From Globomyces pollinis-pini (lineage: Eukaryota; Chytridiomycota; Chytridiomycetes; Rhizophydiales; Globomycetaceae): a stretch of 64,000 nucleotides of DNA. This document shows positions 1 through 9,984 of the stretch, piece after piece. The DNA is taken from positions 1-64,000 of the forward strand of contig MU621097.1 in NCBI GenBank assembly GCA_025399215.1. Reading direction: 5' to 3'. Position numbers and translations under genes: made by a program. The notes under the pieces were generated by a model. That model was not told where the DNA came from and ran no database searches. It saw only the letters and a program-made list of their open reading frames with translations. The first letter of the stretch is position 1. Each line of letters starts with the position of its first letter.

Positions 1-90
1 AATGGATGGGTCTCCCGTACCGATCAAGATGTTATTGCAGATCGTGAATACTACCTCAAATCATATCTAGATGCTCAGCGTTTACTTTAA
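1..90 (+). CDS. C-terminal end of an unidentified protein (partial)
   Basis: Frame 1 is open from the first base and ends at a TAA at 88-90, giving a 29-residue tail that finishes DAQRLL. The tail is hydrophilic and ordinary in composition, which fits the last exon of a gene that begins left of the window. There is too little to name a family. It could also be a chance open frame, because 29 codons is short. Confidence 0.4.
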   Translation, partial: NGWVSRTDQDVIADREYYLKSYLDAQRLL

Positions 91-501
91 ATATAATCTT
101 TGTTGAAAATCATTGTGTTTGTTTTTGAATTTCGAGAGGATCAACTGTTACTAGTTTCTTTAGATCATAGGTTTGAAGTGATCAAAACCAGCGTTGATGG
201 TAGATAAAACAAATCGTTCAAATCAGTCAGAACAAATTAATTTAGAGTTTATTGTTTGAGGTTTGAGGAGAATCATTCTATGGGGCGAAGGTTCCAAACT
301 CTTTCTTAAATTAAAAAAGTAGCTGCTCCAGCAATACTAAAATCTTACCTCTGAAATGATTCCACAACAAAGGGAGAAATCCAAATGGAAACCGGAAAAG
401 GTTCTAGATAGAGGACTCGGCGGAAACTCTTAACATCATTTCTTGACAATAGTACACTTAACTTATATAATACTGCAATTTTTCTATATTGAACAATAAA
501 A
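91..501. other. Intergenic, no gene seen
   Basis: AT-rich spacer between the 3' end of the left-edge gene and the 3' end of the acyltransferase, so the two genes converge. A 67-codon minus-strand frame at 345-548 overlaps the acyltransferase terminus and has no family features. I see no RNA gene or repeat here. Confidence 0.5.
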
Positions 502-1813
502 TCAAAGTTCTTCTTTGAGAGGTGTGCTTGATACATCAACGTTCGCATTAGGCTCTTCTATATCCTCTTTTGATATTTCAATGGCGACCAAGTCCACGGT
601 AGAGTTGGATGAATTAGTTTTCAATGTTGTTAACTTCTTATACACCATACTAGTTAATTTCATTGAAGGTTCATCAATGATAATGACGAGCAATTCGGAA
701 CAGATGCAGACCAAGATTGTACAAATAATGGGTAGTAATATTTTACCATGTAGTGAATTGTGGTCGATTAGTTTCATCAAGAGTGGTTGGATACTGTAAT
801 TAAAGTAAGGATGAAACAAGTAAAGTGTGTAAGATATCCTTCCCAAAAACACAAACACTTTTGCGCCAAGTACCTTTTGCCAAAAGTTGGATGTTTCGAC
901 AATAAACATTAAAATTGCACTTAGTAACAAAACCATTGGTTTCTCTTCCATATAACCGTCCCAATTTCCAAATTGAAAATAATAATTTACTTGTAAATAT
1001 TTGACCCATTGTTCCGTTTGTACCCCGATTGTAATTGAAGTTCCAACACAGAAAAAAATTCCAATGAGAAATAAAACCACATTGATCACAGGTGTCCATT
1101 TATGCGATTTTATCTTTTCCAAAGTTCCATTGTTTGATAATTCCGCAAATATGACACCAACAATAAAATGTGCAGTCCACAAATGAGTATATAATGTACA
1201 TATTAATGCTCCAAGCAGAATCAAGTATCTTACCATGGTCTGATTCTTGAATTCGACCAAGATAAAGATGAGTAAATATACATAGTTGGAATTCGCATAT
1301 TCCAAAGGAAGTGTCCAGGCAGTGTAGGGAAGTGGTTTAGGTGAGAAAGTAGTAGGTAAAAGACCAGCAGTATTTGTAATATACAAAAAAGGGCGTACAA
1401 ACAAATCGAAAAATGATCCGGGTACTTTATCTGGTCCAGGACAAAATGACTGATCTGAATTTGGACATACGGAATCAAATAAACCCAACTGAAACATAAT
1501 CCAACCAACAATCATTACACCAATAACAGGAAGCACCAATCGAAATGGACGACGAAGGGCTGAACTTGCAATAGGTCCAGTCAGATTTTTACGTAAAGGG
1601 GAAGCAGTCAAAACTCGACCAGATAATACAAAAAAGAGGGGGACAGTTATAGTCCACTCTTGCCAAAGCATCCAAAACTATTTTAAAAATTAGTTTCAAC
1701 AATTGTTTTACTCGTTGAAATTGGTGATTATAATCTCGCAAAGAGTGAATTTGGTAAACAGCAAACGATGCTATTCCTCGTATTCCTTCTAAATACAACA
1801 GTTTTGAGGACAT
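502..1813 (-). CDS. Acyltransferase-3 (OafA/OPGC-like) integral membrane O-acyltransferase
   Basis: Two exons (1712-1813 and 502-1677) joined across a 34-nt intron at 1678-1711 give 425 residues. The first exon carries YLEGIRGIASFAVYQIH, the N-terminal signature of the acyltransferase-3 family, whose histidine is part of the proposed acyl-transfer site. After the splice the reading is FWMLWQEWTITVPLFFVLSGRVL, the family's second hallmark. Eight to ten hydrophobic segments follow, and a hydrophilic tail is rich in S, E and N. Family members move acyl groups onto carbohydrate or lipid acceptors at a membrane; the substrate here is unknown. The N-terminal motif and the FVLSGR motif only come into one frame with this intron. 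The gene is divergent from the MMTAG2-like gene. Confidence 0.85.
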
Positions 1814-2145
1814 TTAGTCAAAAATTATCAAAATTGACGGCTCCGTTTCGTGTTTCTTCTGTGAGAAAAATGTGAGGGTGATGTTTCGAATTATCTACAC
1901 CTCTTTGTTGTTGAATTTGTACTTTTATGGGTGAGTTTCTTAGTCTCGTCCAACACATTGATTATCTAGGGTAATATATTTCACTCGCGTCAAGTTTGTT
2001 GAAATGGTAAATTTTAAATTGAATTGTTGATTCAATTCAGTTGATAATTTTGAGGAATTTATATTAATGTTTATGGTACATCAATGTGACTATCTAGTTA
2101 TGAATTCGATTCTTTGCAATTTTTTCTTTTGTTTTTACTTGAAAT
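1814..2145. promoter_or_regulatory. Divergent intergenic region (acyltransferase / MMTAG2-like)
   Basis: The 332 bp separate two start codons on opposite strands, so this stretch must hold both promoters. It is AT-rich with several T runs. I see no recognisable operator or RNA gene. Confidence 0.4.
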
Positions 2146-3206
2146 ATGGATTTACTTCATGAGTCAAGAGAGGGTAATCGTGGTGGGTTGGGGTTGTTCA
2201 ACTGGGAAGATGTTAAGGCAGATAAAGACAGAGAGCACTATCTCGGTCACTCAATTAAAGCTTCTACTGGAAGGTATGTATCAATTTACTTGCTTATCAT
2301 AGATGGCAAAAAAACAAAAGTAATTTGTTGATTTTAAATCTTATTCAATAGATTTAAATTGGTTTAATGAAGACAAAAAGGATAATGGAAACGTTGATTT
2401 GGATGAAATTGCCGAAATTAAGCGACTGGAAGCAGAGGTATAACTACTATTTAACATCCAAAGGCAATGGCTGAAGCTCTGGGAGCAACGGTTATGAAGC
2501 AGCCGGAAGGAGGAGTATCCAATGATGAAGTAAAGGAATTGATCAAAAAAGATTTGTTGGCAAACCAGGATAGAGTCATTGGCATTGGCTTCTTAGGGTA
2601 AGTTACATGATCTTTTCATTTCGTAGTTCCAAAGTGAAAAAATCTTACAGGTCAAGTAACTACACGTCTGATTCTGCCACTGAACATCAAAAGAGGTCAA
2701 AGAAAGAAAAGAAAGAGAAAAAGGAAAAGAAGTCAAAGAAATCGAAATCTAAAAGCAGGGAATATTCACCAGAACGCATCGAATCGGATGATGAACCACA
2801 AAAACGACAACGAGATCGTTCGGTATCCCCAAGAAGAAATCATCGTGATCGTTCCATATCACCAAAGAGGAGTCATCGAGATCGTTCTGTGTCTCCAAGA
2901 AAAAGTTATCGTGATCGTTCCCCATCACCAAAGAGGAGTTATCGAGATCGTTCTGTATCGCCAAAAAGAAGTCATCGAGATCGTTCTGTATCTCCAAAAA
3001 GGAGTCACCGTGATCGTTCTGTATCTCCAAAAAGAAATCGTCGTGATCGTTCTGTATCTCCAAAAAGGAGTCACCGTGATCGTTCTGTATCTCCAAAAAG
3101 AAATCGTCGTGATCGTTCTGTATCTCCAAAAAGAAGTGGTCGTGATCGTTCTCCAGAGGAACGGAATCGGTCGAGATCGCCTCGTAGATCGAAATCAAGA
3201 AGATAG
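2146..3206 (+). CDS. MMTAG2-like RS-rich nuclear protein
   Basis: Five exons (2146-2273, 2303-2319, 2352-2437, 2464-2597, 2627-3206) give 314 residues. The N-terminus reads GLGLFNWEDVKADKDREHYL, then LGHSIKASTGR|WQKN, which matches the conserved start of the multiple myeloma tumor-associated protein 2 family (FNWEDVKTDKQRENYLG, GRWQKG). Exon 2 is a 17-nt microexon that supplies the WQK motif. A lysine-rich linker leads into ten 11-residue repeats of the form RDRSVSPKR(S/N)(H/R) and a terminal RSRSPRRSKSRR. Such RS/SP repeats are phosphorylated and typify splicing-speckle proteins; the family's exact role is poorly known. The start was chosen because the family motif begins within a few residues of it. 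Confidence 0.85.
2811..3140 (+). repeat. Ten in-phase 33-bp coding repeats (RS domain)
   Basis: Units of 33 bp, each encoding RDRS-x-SP-(R/K)-(R/K)-x-x, run head to tail inside the last exon of the MMTAG2-like gene. Later units (from about 2940) are nearly identical at DNA level, which suggests recent unit duplication. The antisense frame is open because of the repeat composition and is not a gene. Confidence 0.9.
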
Positions 3207-3544
3207 TCGCTGGTTCATGTTTAATATAACTGATGTATAAAACTATTATTAACTTTGAGGTTCCTAAAGATTAGAATTGGTGAATTTTACTTTAATAACA
3301 ATTATTCCCAGCGTGTTTTGTACGACACATCTAATAAAACAGTTGTAAACTAAATTAGCCAGATTCAATACTACACAACTAACAAAACAAACTAGTACTT
3401 CACGTATTTCTATCATAGAATTGATCACAAAATGTGTCATTGAAACTCACTAAAACGTTTCAATCATCTGTGGCACAGCAGGCTTATCAAACCTTGAAAT
3501 TATTTTAATTTTTTTTTTTTTTAAATAAGTTATTAATTTCAATA
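3207..3544. other. Intergenic, 3' end of MMTAG2-like gene and ARB1 promoter
   Basis: 338 bp with no open frame of interest. A T run lies at about 3510-3521, shortly before the ARB1 start. Nothing else is recognised. Confidence 0.4.
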
Positions 3545-5368
3545 ATGGCACCAAAAGAAAAGAAGGAAAAAAAACCAAGGAGAGTAGGAAAACGTAACCG
3601 AGATGCTAATGCAAGTGTCGAAGATATCACAAACTCTTCCTCAAAACTTGCCATTGAAAATAATCGTTCTTCAACTGGGGTCTTGACATCTGAAAAAAAT
3701 TCTAGAGATATTAAAATCGAATTATATTCTTTAAGTTTCTTTTCTCAAACTTTGATCAATGAATCTACTATCGAATTGAATTATGGAAGAAGATATGGTC
3801 TTATTGGACCTAATGGTTCTGGTAAATCGACTTTTTTGCAATCTTTGTATGCTAGAGAAGCTCCTATTCCTGATCATATCGATATCTACTTGTTGGATCA
3901 TGAATATCCACCAACTGAAATGAGTGCATTGGATGCTGTCATTGATGATGCTGAAAAGGAAATCAAGGTAATTAATATTTATTTTTGATGTTTTTAGCGT
4001 CTTGAAAAACTTCAAGAAGATCTTTTGGTTGAAGATCCTGAATCTACTTTGCTCGAAGACATTTTTGATCGTATTGAAGCTTTGGATCCAGCTACTTTTG
4101 AATCTCGTGCTGCCATGTTGTTGGATGGTTTGGGTTTCAGTCCATCCCGTATGAAGATGATGACCAAGGATTTGTCTGGTGGTTGGCGTATGCGTGTAGC
4201 ATTAGCTCGTGCTCTTTTTGTCAAACCTACTCTTTTGATTCTTGATGAACCTACCAATCACTTGGATTTGGGTGCTTGTGTATGGTTGGAAGAATATCTA
4301 TCCAAGTATGACAGAATTCTGTTACTTGTCTCTCACTCTCAAGATTTCTTGAATACTGTGTGTACCAATATTATTGATTTGGATCATCACAGACAATTGG
4401 TTTACTATACTGGTAACTACGATAGTTATATCAAGACCAAGAAAGAAAATGAAGTGAACCAAATGAAGGCTTACAAGAAACAACAAGATGAAATTGCTGA
4501 CATCAAGAAATTCATTGCTAGTTGTGGTACCTTTGCTAACTTGGTAAAACAAGCAAAGTCTCGTCAAAAGATTTTAGACAAGATGGAAGCTGACGGACTT
4601 GTTGAAAAAGTTCCAGAAGATCGAGTGTTTGATTTTACTTTCTTATCTGGTGGACCATTACCACCACCAGTTTTGGCATTTAATGATATGTCATTCTCTT
4701 ACAGTGGTAGTATGAATGATTTGATTTACAAGAACCTTGAATTTGGTGTTGATACTGAATCTCGTATTGCGTTGGTAGGACCAAATGGTGCTGGAAAATC
4801 AACATTGTTGAAGTTGATGGCAGGTACTCTGAACGCTACTAGTGGTACTATCAATAGACATTCTCATCTCAAAATTGGTGTTTATAGTCAACATTCAGCT
4901 GATCAACTTTCATTGGACAAGAGTGCTGTTGACTATCTTCGAAGTAAATTCCCACAGATGCCACAAGATCTTCCATATTGGAGACAAAATGTAGGACGGT
5001 TTGGTTTGACAGGAAATTCCCAATTGTGTCCAATTTCCCAATTATCAGATGGACAAAAATCACGAATTGTTTTCTGTGAATTATCACTTCAATCAGCTAA
5101 TATGTTATTATTTGATGAACCTACCAATGCCCTTGATATTGAAACTATTGATTCATTAGCTAGAGCTATTCAAAACTTTGAAGGAGGTGTAGTATTAGTA
5201 TCACACGATTTCCGATTGATTCGACAAGTAGCCAAGGTAAATGAAATTATAATTTATAGTTAGCAAATATGGGTATGTGAGAATGGACAAATGCACCTTT
5301 GGGAGGATAGTATTGCAGCATATAAGAACAAATTAAGAAAGGAAGTGACTAAAGCATTACCCAAATAA
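3545..5368 (+). CDS. ARB1: ABCF ATPase, ARB1/ABCF2 type (ribosome biogenesis)
   Basis: Three exons (3545-3967, 3998-5236, 5264-5368) with introns of 30 and 27 nt give 588 residues, near the 610 of yeast Arb1. A basic N-terminus precedes two ABC domains: Walker A GPNGSGKST and LSGGWRMRV signature with LILDEPTNHLD in the first, GPNGAGKST, LSDGQKSR and LLFDEPTNALD in the second. The linker KQAKSRQKILDKMEADGL and the opening YGRRYGLIGPNG follow ARB1/ABCF2 closely rather than GCN20 or EF3. Arb1 is a soluble, non-transporting ATPase needed for 40S and 60S subunit maturation. The last exon restores the expected C-terminus, ending KALPK. Confidence 0.95.
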
Positions 5369-5566
5369 GAATAGCACACAGATGGCATCAGAATTAAATA
5401 AATTACTATCTAGTTGTTAAACAATTTTTCTACTTGTATTAGTTCATACTTGTACGTATCTATTGTACGTGATTGATTACTTTGGTATACCATGTAGTAC
5501 GTACTTGGTTTGTATGAGAATGAAAAAGTAGGGTTAGTAACCCTTGTTTGAAACACTTTCCCCCAA

Positions 5567-7593
5567 ATGAGTAAAATACCAAAACCAATACAAAGAAACT
5601 ATGATCAGATCAGGGAAAAGGATTCTACTATGGATGAAAAGGATTCAATCATACCATTAACTCAGAATTTAAGTAAATTATCTACAAATCATAATACCGA
5701 TTTCGCTATCCCTAAAAAACAACAAAGGCAACGTTCAAAAAGTGTCAGTTTCACTCCTGTTCAAAGATTAGTAAAACCTTCTCCGGCTGCTTTTCATTCT
5801 ACCGGTTTATTATCAAAAAAAAATAGACTTCCAAATCATTCTTTCACTCCTGTCACTCCAATCAAAAACAAATTCAATCTATCATTAGATCAATCTCCTA
5901 TGATCCATTTCAATTTAAATACTCCTTCAACCCCAATACATTCAAATCAAAAAATTCAAAATCAATCAGTCAATCAATCTTCAAATCAATTCGATTTTCA
6001 ATCTCCAATCGTTAATCCTTTTCAAAAAAATCATAAAATGGTACCACCAAGTACTACAAAATCAAAATTAATCAATCGAAGTCCAATGAAAGATTCTCCA
6101 GTTAAATCAAATAAACGGATGCATTTACTACCAGATTCAAGTCCATTATCAAAACTGGATTGTAATAATATAGATATGGATGAAATGGAACCTCCAAAAA
6201 CAAACTTTTTTAAAGATTTATCAAAAGATACCCCAATTAAATCTTTAAAACATCATTCAGATTCTCCTGAATCTATCACTCATTCTCCTTCACAATCAAC
6301 TACCTTTAAATCAAAACTGTTTGATTTATCATCCGATACAATGTTTGATGAATTTTTATCAACAAAGAAACCACATAAAATTCAATCTTTTTCTTCTAGA
6401 ATTGCAAAAGAAAAAATTGATCTCCCATCAAATCAGAATTATACAGTTAAACATACAAATTCTAATCATATTCCCTTTTCAAATTTAATTTCAAGATATC
6501 GACATGTTATTGATGAATCTTTTTTTCGTGCCATCAATGGAGAACAACCATTTTTACAACAAACATTATCCATTTTTTCATCTAGAGTTCATCAAGATGC
6601 TCAATCACCCATTCCTGATCATTTTGAAACTAGATTTGTAAGTTTCAACTTTTTATTTGATTATCATAGGAAATTTTATCCAGATTAGGTCATGGTGCTT
6701 TTGCAGATGCTTTTCATGTTTTGAGTTTAGATGATGCAAGAGAATATGCTATTAAAAAAACTCGACAACCTTTTCTAGGCTATAAAGATGCGTAATAATA
6801 TCTACTCTTTTTAATTTGTTTAGTATTCAAAAGTTGGAAGAAGTTCGAATGTTACTCAAAGTCAAGGGTTGTATAGGTTGTATAACCATACATTCTGCTT
6901 GGATACAATTTGGTTATTTATATATTCAAATGGAGATTTGCTCAAGGGGAACGTAATCATCAATACTTTTTTAATTTTTAGTTTGGAAAGATATTTGGAA
7001 GAATATTGTTCTCAAGCTCCATTATCTGAAACTCAAATTTGGAGAATATTATCAGAAATGGTTCAAGTAAACTAATCTCGTTGTTTTTTAATCCATCATA
7101 GGGATTGCATGGTATTCATAAACATGGTATCGTCCATTTAGACATCAAACCAGCAAATATCCTGATATCTGATAATGGAACCTTAAAAATAGGTGATTTT
7201 GGATTAGCAGCCCAAGTTCCCATGGTAAGATCAATAGTCAACTTAATAGTAGAACCCTGGTAGTGAACATGAAGGGGATCGTACTTACTTGGCACCCGAA
7301 CTTTTGAAAAATAGTGATTCAATTTCATATTCAGCCGATATATTTAGGTAACCCTAAAATGTTAACCCAATAGTATGGGATTGATCATCCTTGAAATCAC
7401 GGCCAACATTATTTTACCCGAGAATGGTCCCATATGGCATGAATTAAGAGAAAATAATTTCACATCAGTATCATTTGGTCCGAATTCACAAACTTTGATT
7501 GATATTATCAAATCCATGTTGAATCCTGATCCTAAAATGAGACCTAGTGCTGAAGATTTAATGATGCATCCATTATTGAATCAAATTCTTTAG
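5567..7593 (+). CDS. WEE1: Wee1/Mik1/Swe1 family cell-cycle protein kinase
   Basis: Seven exons (5567-6637, 6670-6791, 6824-6952, 6982-7066, 7102-7224, 7253-7347, 7374-7593) give 614 residues. The first 350 residues are disordered, rich in S, N and SP/TP sites. The kinase domain then shows a glycine loop ([11 protein letters not shown]), the lysine (YAIKKT), the catalytic loop [14 protein letters not shown] (IGDFGLA) and [12 protein letters not shown]. The Wee1-type LDIKP catalytic loop, the EGDRxYLAPE segment and the late [10 protein letters not shown] motif separate it from ordinary Ser/Thr kinases. Wee1 phosphorylates the inhibitory tyrosine of Cdk1 and delays mitosis. All introns are 26-35 nt. 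The gene converges on the septin gene. Confidence 0.93.
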
Positions 7594-7758
7594 ATTTCTA
7601 TTCTTTCTTCTTTTTTCAACTTTCAAATTCTTTCTCATCTGATTTTAATAGGCAATAAATTTATTATAATAATTCTCATTGTTTTATCATTAAAAATGTA
7701 TCTTACAAAATAAAGGTTAATTTGTGAATTGTTGTTATATATTATTCGGTTTTTAGTC

Positions 7759-9008
7759 TTAAGGAGATTGCTGTTCACTACGTTCAGCATATTGTTGCTT
7801 TACAAGATGTTCTTGAGATTTAAGTCGTTCATCCGTCATTAATACAGTATCAGCCCTTTGAAAATTAATCAACTTATCAATATTACCCTGTTTCACTTGA
7901 CAATCTTTCAGTACGGAATTGTTCGTATAAAACATCATGAGTAATTTCTTTTAGATCTTGTAAATGTGTACTATACTGGATTAATTTATATAAACAAACC
8001 TCAAGATACAATATCTTAATTTTGAGAAATCGCAATGAAGGGCATTGTCAACTTCTACAATACCCCAAGGATATTGTCGACATCGAACTGAGCGACCACC
8101 AACGGAAACTTCTGTTTCAGCTCCAATTACGGAAAATGGTAATAAAGACTAGATATTAAATTCGTATCATTTTTTTTTACTCGAAGTTCTTGATTTTCTT
8201 CAATAGTATCTTCATCATCTTCTTCAGGATCAATTGGGAAATCATAAATTGGGATTTCATAGAATGCAATATCATCCATCACCTAAAAAGTATAAAATGA
8301 TGCGTATCAAACCCTTCTTTTGAAGTTTTGCATTTCAAGTTGAGTCATTGAATCTGCTTTGGATACAATTGGAATTAAATTAACTCGAGGGCTAAGTCGT
8401 CTCATAAATTCAATATCCATTTCTCGTAAGCTAATAAAGTTAGAATTGGGAAAACTAACCTGTGACCAGAAGGTTGGATGAAATACAATACAATGTGTAC
8501 ACGATTATCTTTATATGTTAAATAGAGCTAATTAGTACCTTGAAATTTAGGATTTCTCTTGATTCGAGATTCTTGAGCCAAAATTTCATCATATTGAGTT
8601 TCAATATATTGCAAAATTGTTTGAAAACTTCCTTCATTGTTAATATTATCCCCAAATCCAGGGGTATCAATAATCGTCAAAGCTATTTTAGTTCCATCCT
8701 CATCCAGTTCTACTATAAAAAAAGGGCAAATTACCAACAGTGGTAGGAACAATATCTACAGTTTTTTCCATGGCAGCAGCCTTTGCATCAGGAATATCTC
8801 TATGAGGAAGGACCTGGCTTTCACAAAGAGTATTCAAGAAGGTAGTTTTACCAGATCCAGACGCACCGGCGACCATCAAAGTGAAAGTCAAACCTCTCTT
8901 TTGATTCTTTCTTCTTACACCCTATTAAATAATATTAAAAAAAAGGGCAAGAAATACAGGAGAACGATTTGAAGGGGGACTTCCTTGTCTATCTGGAGTT
9001 TTTGACAT
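7759..9008 (-). CDS. Septin, Cdc11/Spn3-like
   Basis: Nine exons joined across eight introns of 22-36 nt give 336 residues. [20 protein letters not shown] holds the P-loop, IIDTPGFGD the switch II G3 motif, and IVSKAD the G4 motif (usually AKAD). The septin unique element is seen near the end (QYPWGIVEV, then YEQFRTE). The KRG-hTFTLMV opening and an acidic PEEDDED loop resemble Cdc11-type septins. The C-terminus is short with no extended coiled coil, which is unlike yeast Cdc11. Septins form GTP-binding filaments at division and growth sites. The second intron, 8713-8734, is only 22 nt. The subgroup is less certain than the family. Confidence 0.93.
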
Positions 9009-9213
9009 TAATGAAGAGAAAGTTCAAAGAGCAATTTTCAGGTGGCGATTGTTGAAGGCTTTCAAGAAAGCCCATTGAAAAAAAAAAGAAATTAATGGTA
9101 GTATTAAAGGAAAGGATTAGGGTAATGAAGGAGGAAAGGTTTTAGTTGAGTTAGTAGTAGTGATGTGGTTGGTTGGAGTGATTTGAGTGATTTTAGAGCG
9201 TGTTTCTTACTCA
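9009..9213. promoter_or_regulatory. Divergent promoter region (septin / EF-hand gene)
   Basis: 205 bp between two opposite start codons. A run of eleven A residues lies near 9078-9088, then a G/T-rich stretch at 9120-9180. No specific site is recognised. Confidence 0.35.
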
Positions 9214-9795
9214 ATGTATTACACTCATAAAAAATACTCTTTAGATAAACACAAAGTATCCGAAATTAACTCTTTATTCGCTAAATATGATTTGGCAGAC
9301 TTACATAGAATATCTCCAAAGGATGCTCGTGAATTGTTGAGAACTATTGGAATACCTCAAAATGCAATTCATGATATTGTAGCTAAATCAGATCCTGAAC
9401 ATAGAGGTTCTGTTAGATACACTCCTTTCTTGGAAAATATTAGACATTACTTGGTATTCTGATCCTTAATTAAACGTTAGGGTGAAGAACATATTTTGCA
9501 GGAAATGCGCTCTCTCTTTCAATTAGTCTACCAAATTTCAACCCCACTTGATGCATACCACCCTGAAGTTAGTAAACTGACAATAGAAAAGATTAGAAAG
9601 ACAGCATCAATTTTGGGTGAAGTAAAGAATTTCCTTTGAATTAAACTCTAGCCATTAACAGATAATAATTTGAAAGATATGATGGAATATGCAGACCCAG
9701 AAAATACTGGTATGATTGATATACACGCTTTTGTTCGCACTATGCGTAAAACAGTAAACTTGTAGGTTTCTAATCAATTTTAGTCTATCTGGTAG
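9214..9795 (+). CDS. Calmodulin/centrin-like EF-hand protein
   Basis: Four exons (9214-9453, 9481-9621, 9652-9753, 9784-9795) with introns of 27, 30 and 30 nt give 164 residues. The architecture is that of a four-EF-hand protein: helix LFAKYDLADLHRISP as a degenerate first hand, a second loop DPEHRGSVRYTPF, a poorly conserved third, and DPENTGMIDIHAF as the fourth. Several calcium-ligand positions are replaced, so calcium binding may be weak. Essential myosin light chains, centrin-like proteins and the axonemal DRC8/EFCAB2 group all look like this; I cannot decide between them. The ATG at 9214 is the first in frame. Confidence 0.75.
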
Positions 9796-9984
9796 TGATA
9801 ATAAACGTGTAATTTTATTTAAATTGTTCAATGAGCTCTTATATTGAGATTGAATATAGCAAAATGACTAGCACAGTCACTTATACCATCACTGGTACAG
9901 TCACTAGTACCGAATATATTATCAAACTATCAACTACTTCAAACTATTTTCTCTGAAATAATTTTTTTTTCAAGTTAACTTTTT

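Noticed and set aside
345..548. 67-codon minus-strand frame at the acyltransferase 3' end
   Set aside because: It overlaps the terminus of the acyltransferase in another frame and shows no conserved motif.
2811..3140. Regularly spaced repeats resembling a CRISPR array
   Set aside because: The repeats are contiguous, in coding phase and without unique spacers, inside a eukaryotic gene.
2749..3198. Long minus-strand open frame opposite the RS domain
   Set aside because: It is open only because the 33-bp repeats lack stops in that frame; the plus-strand RS protein fully explains the sequence.
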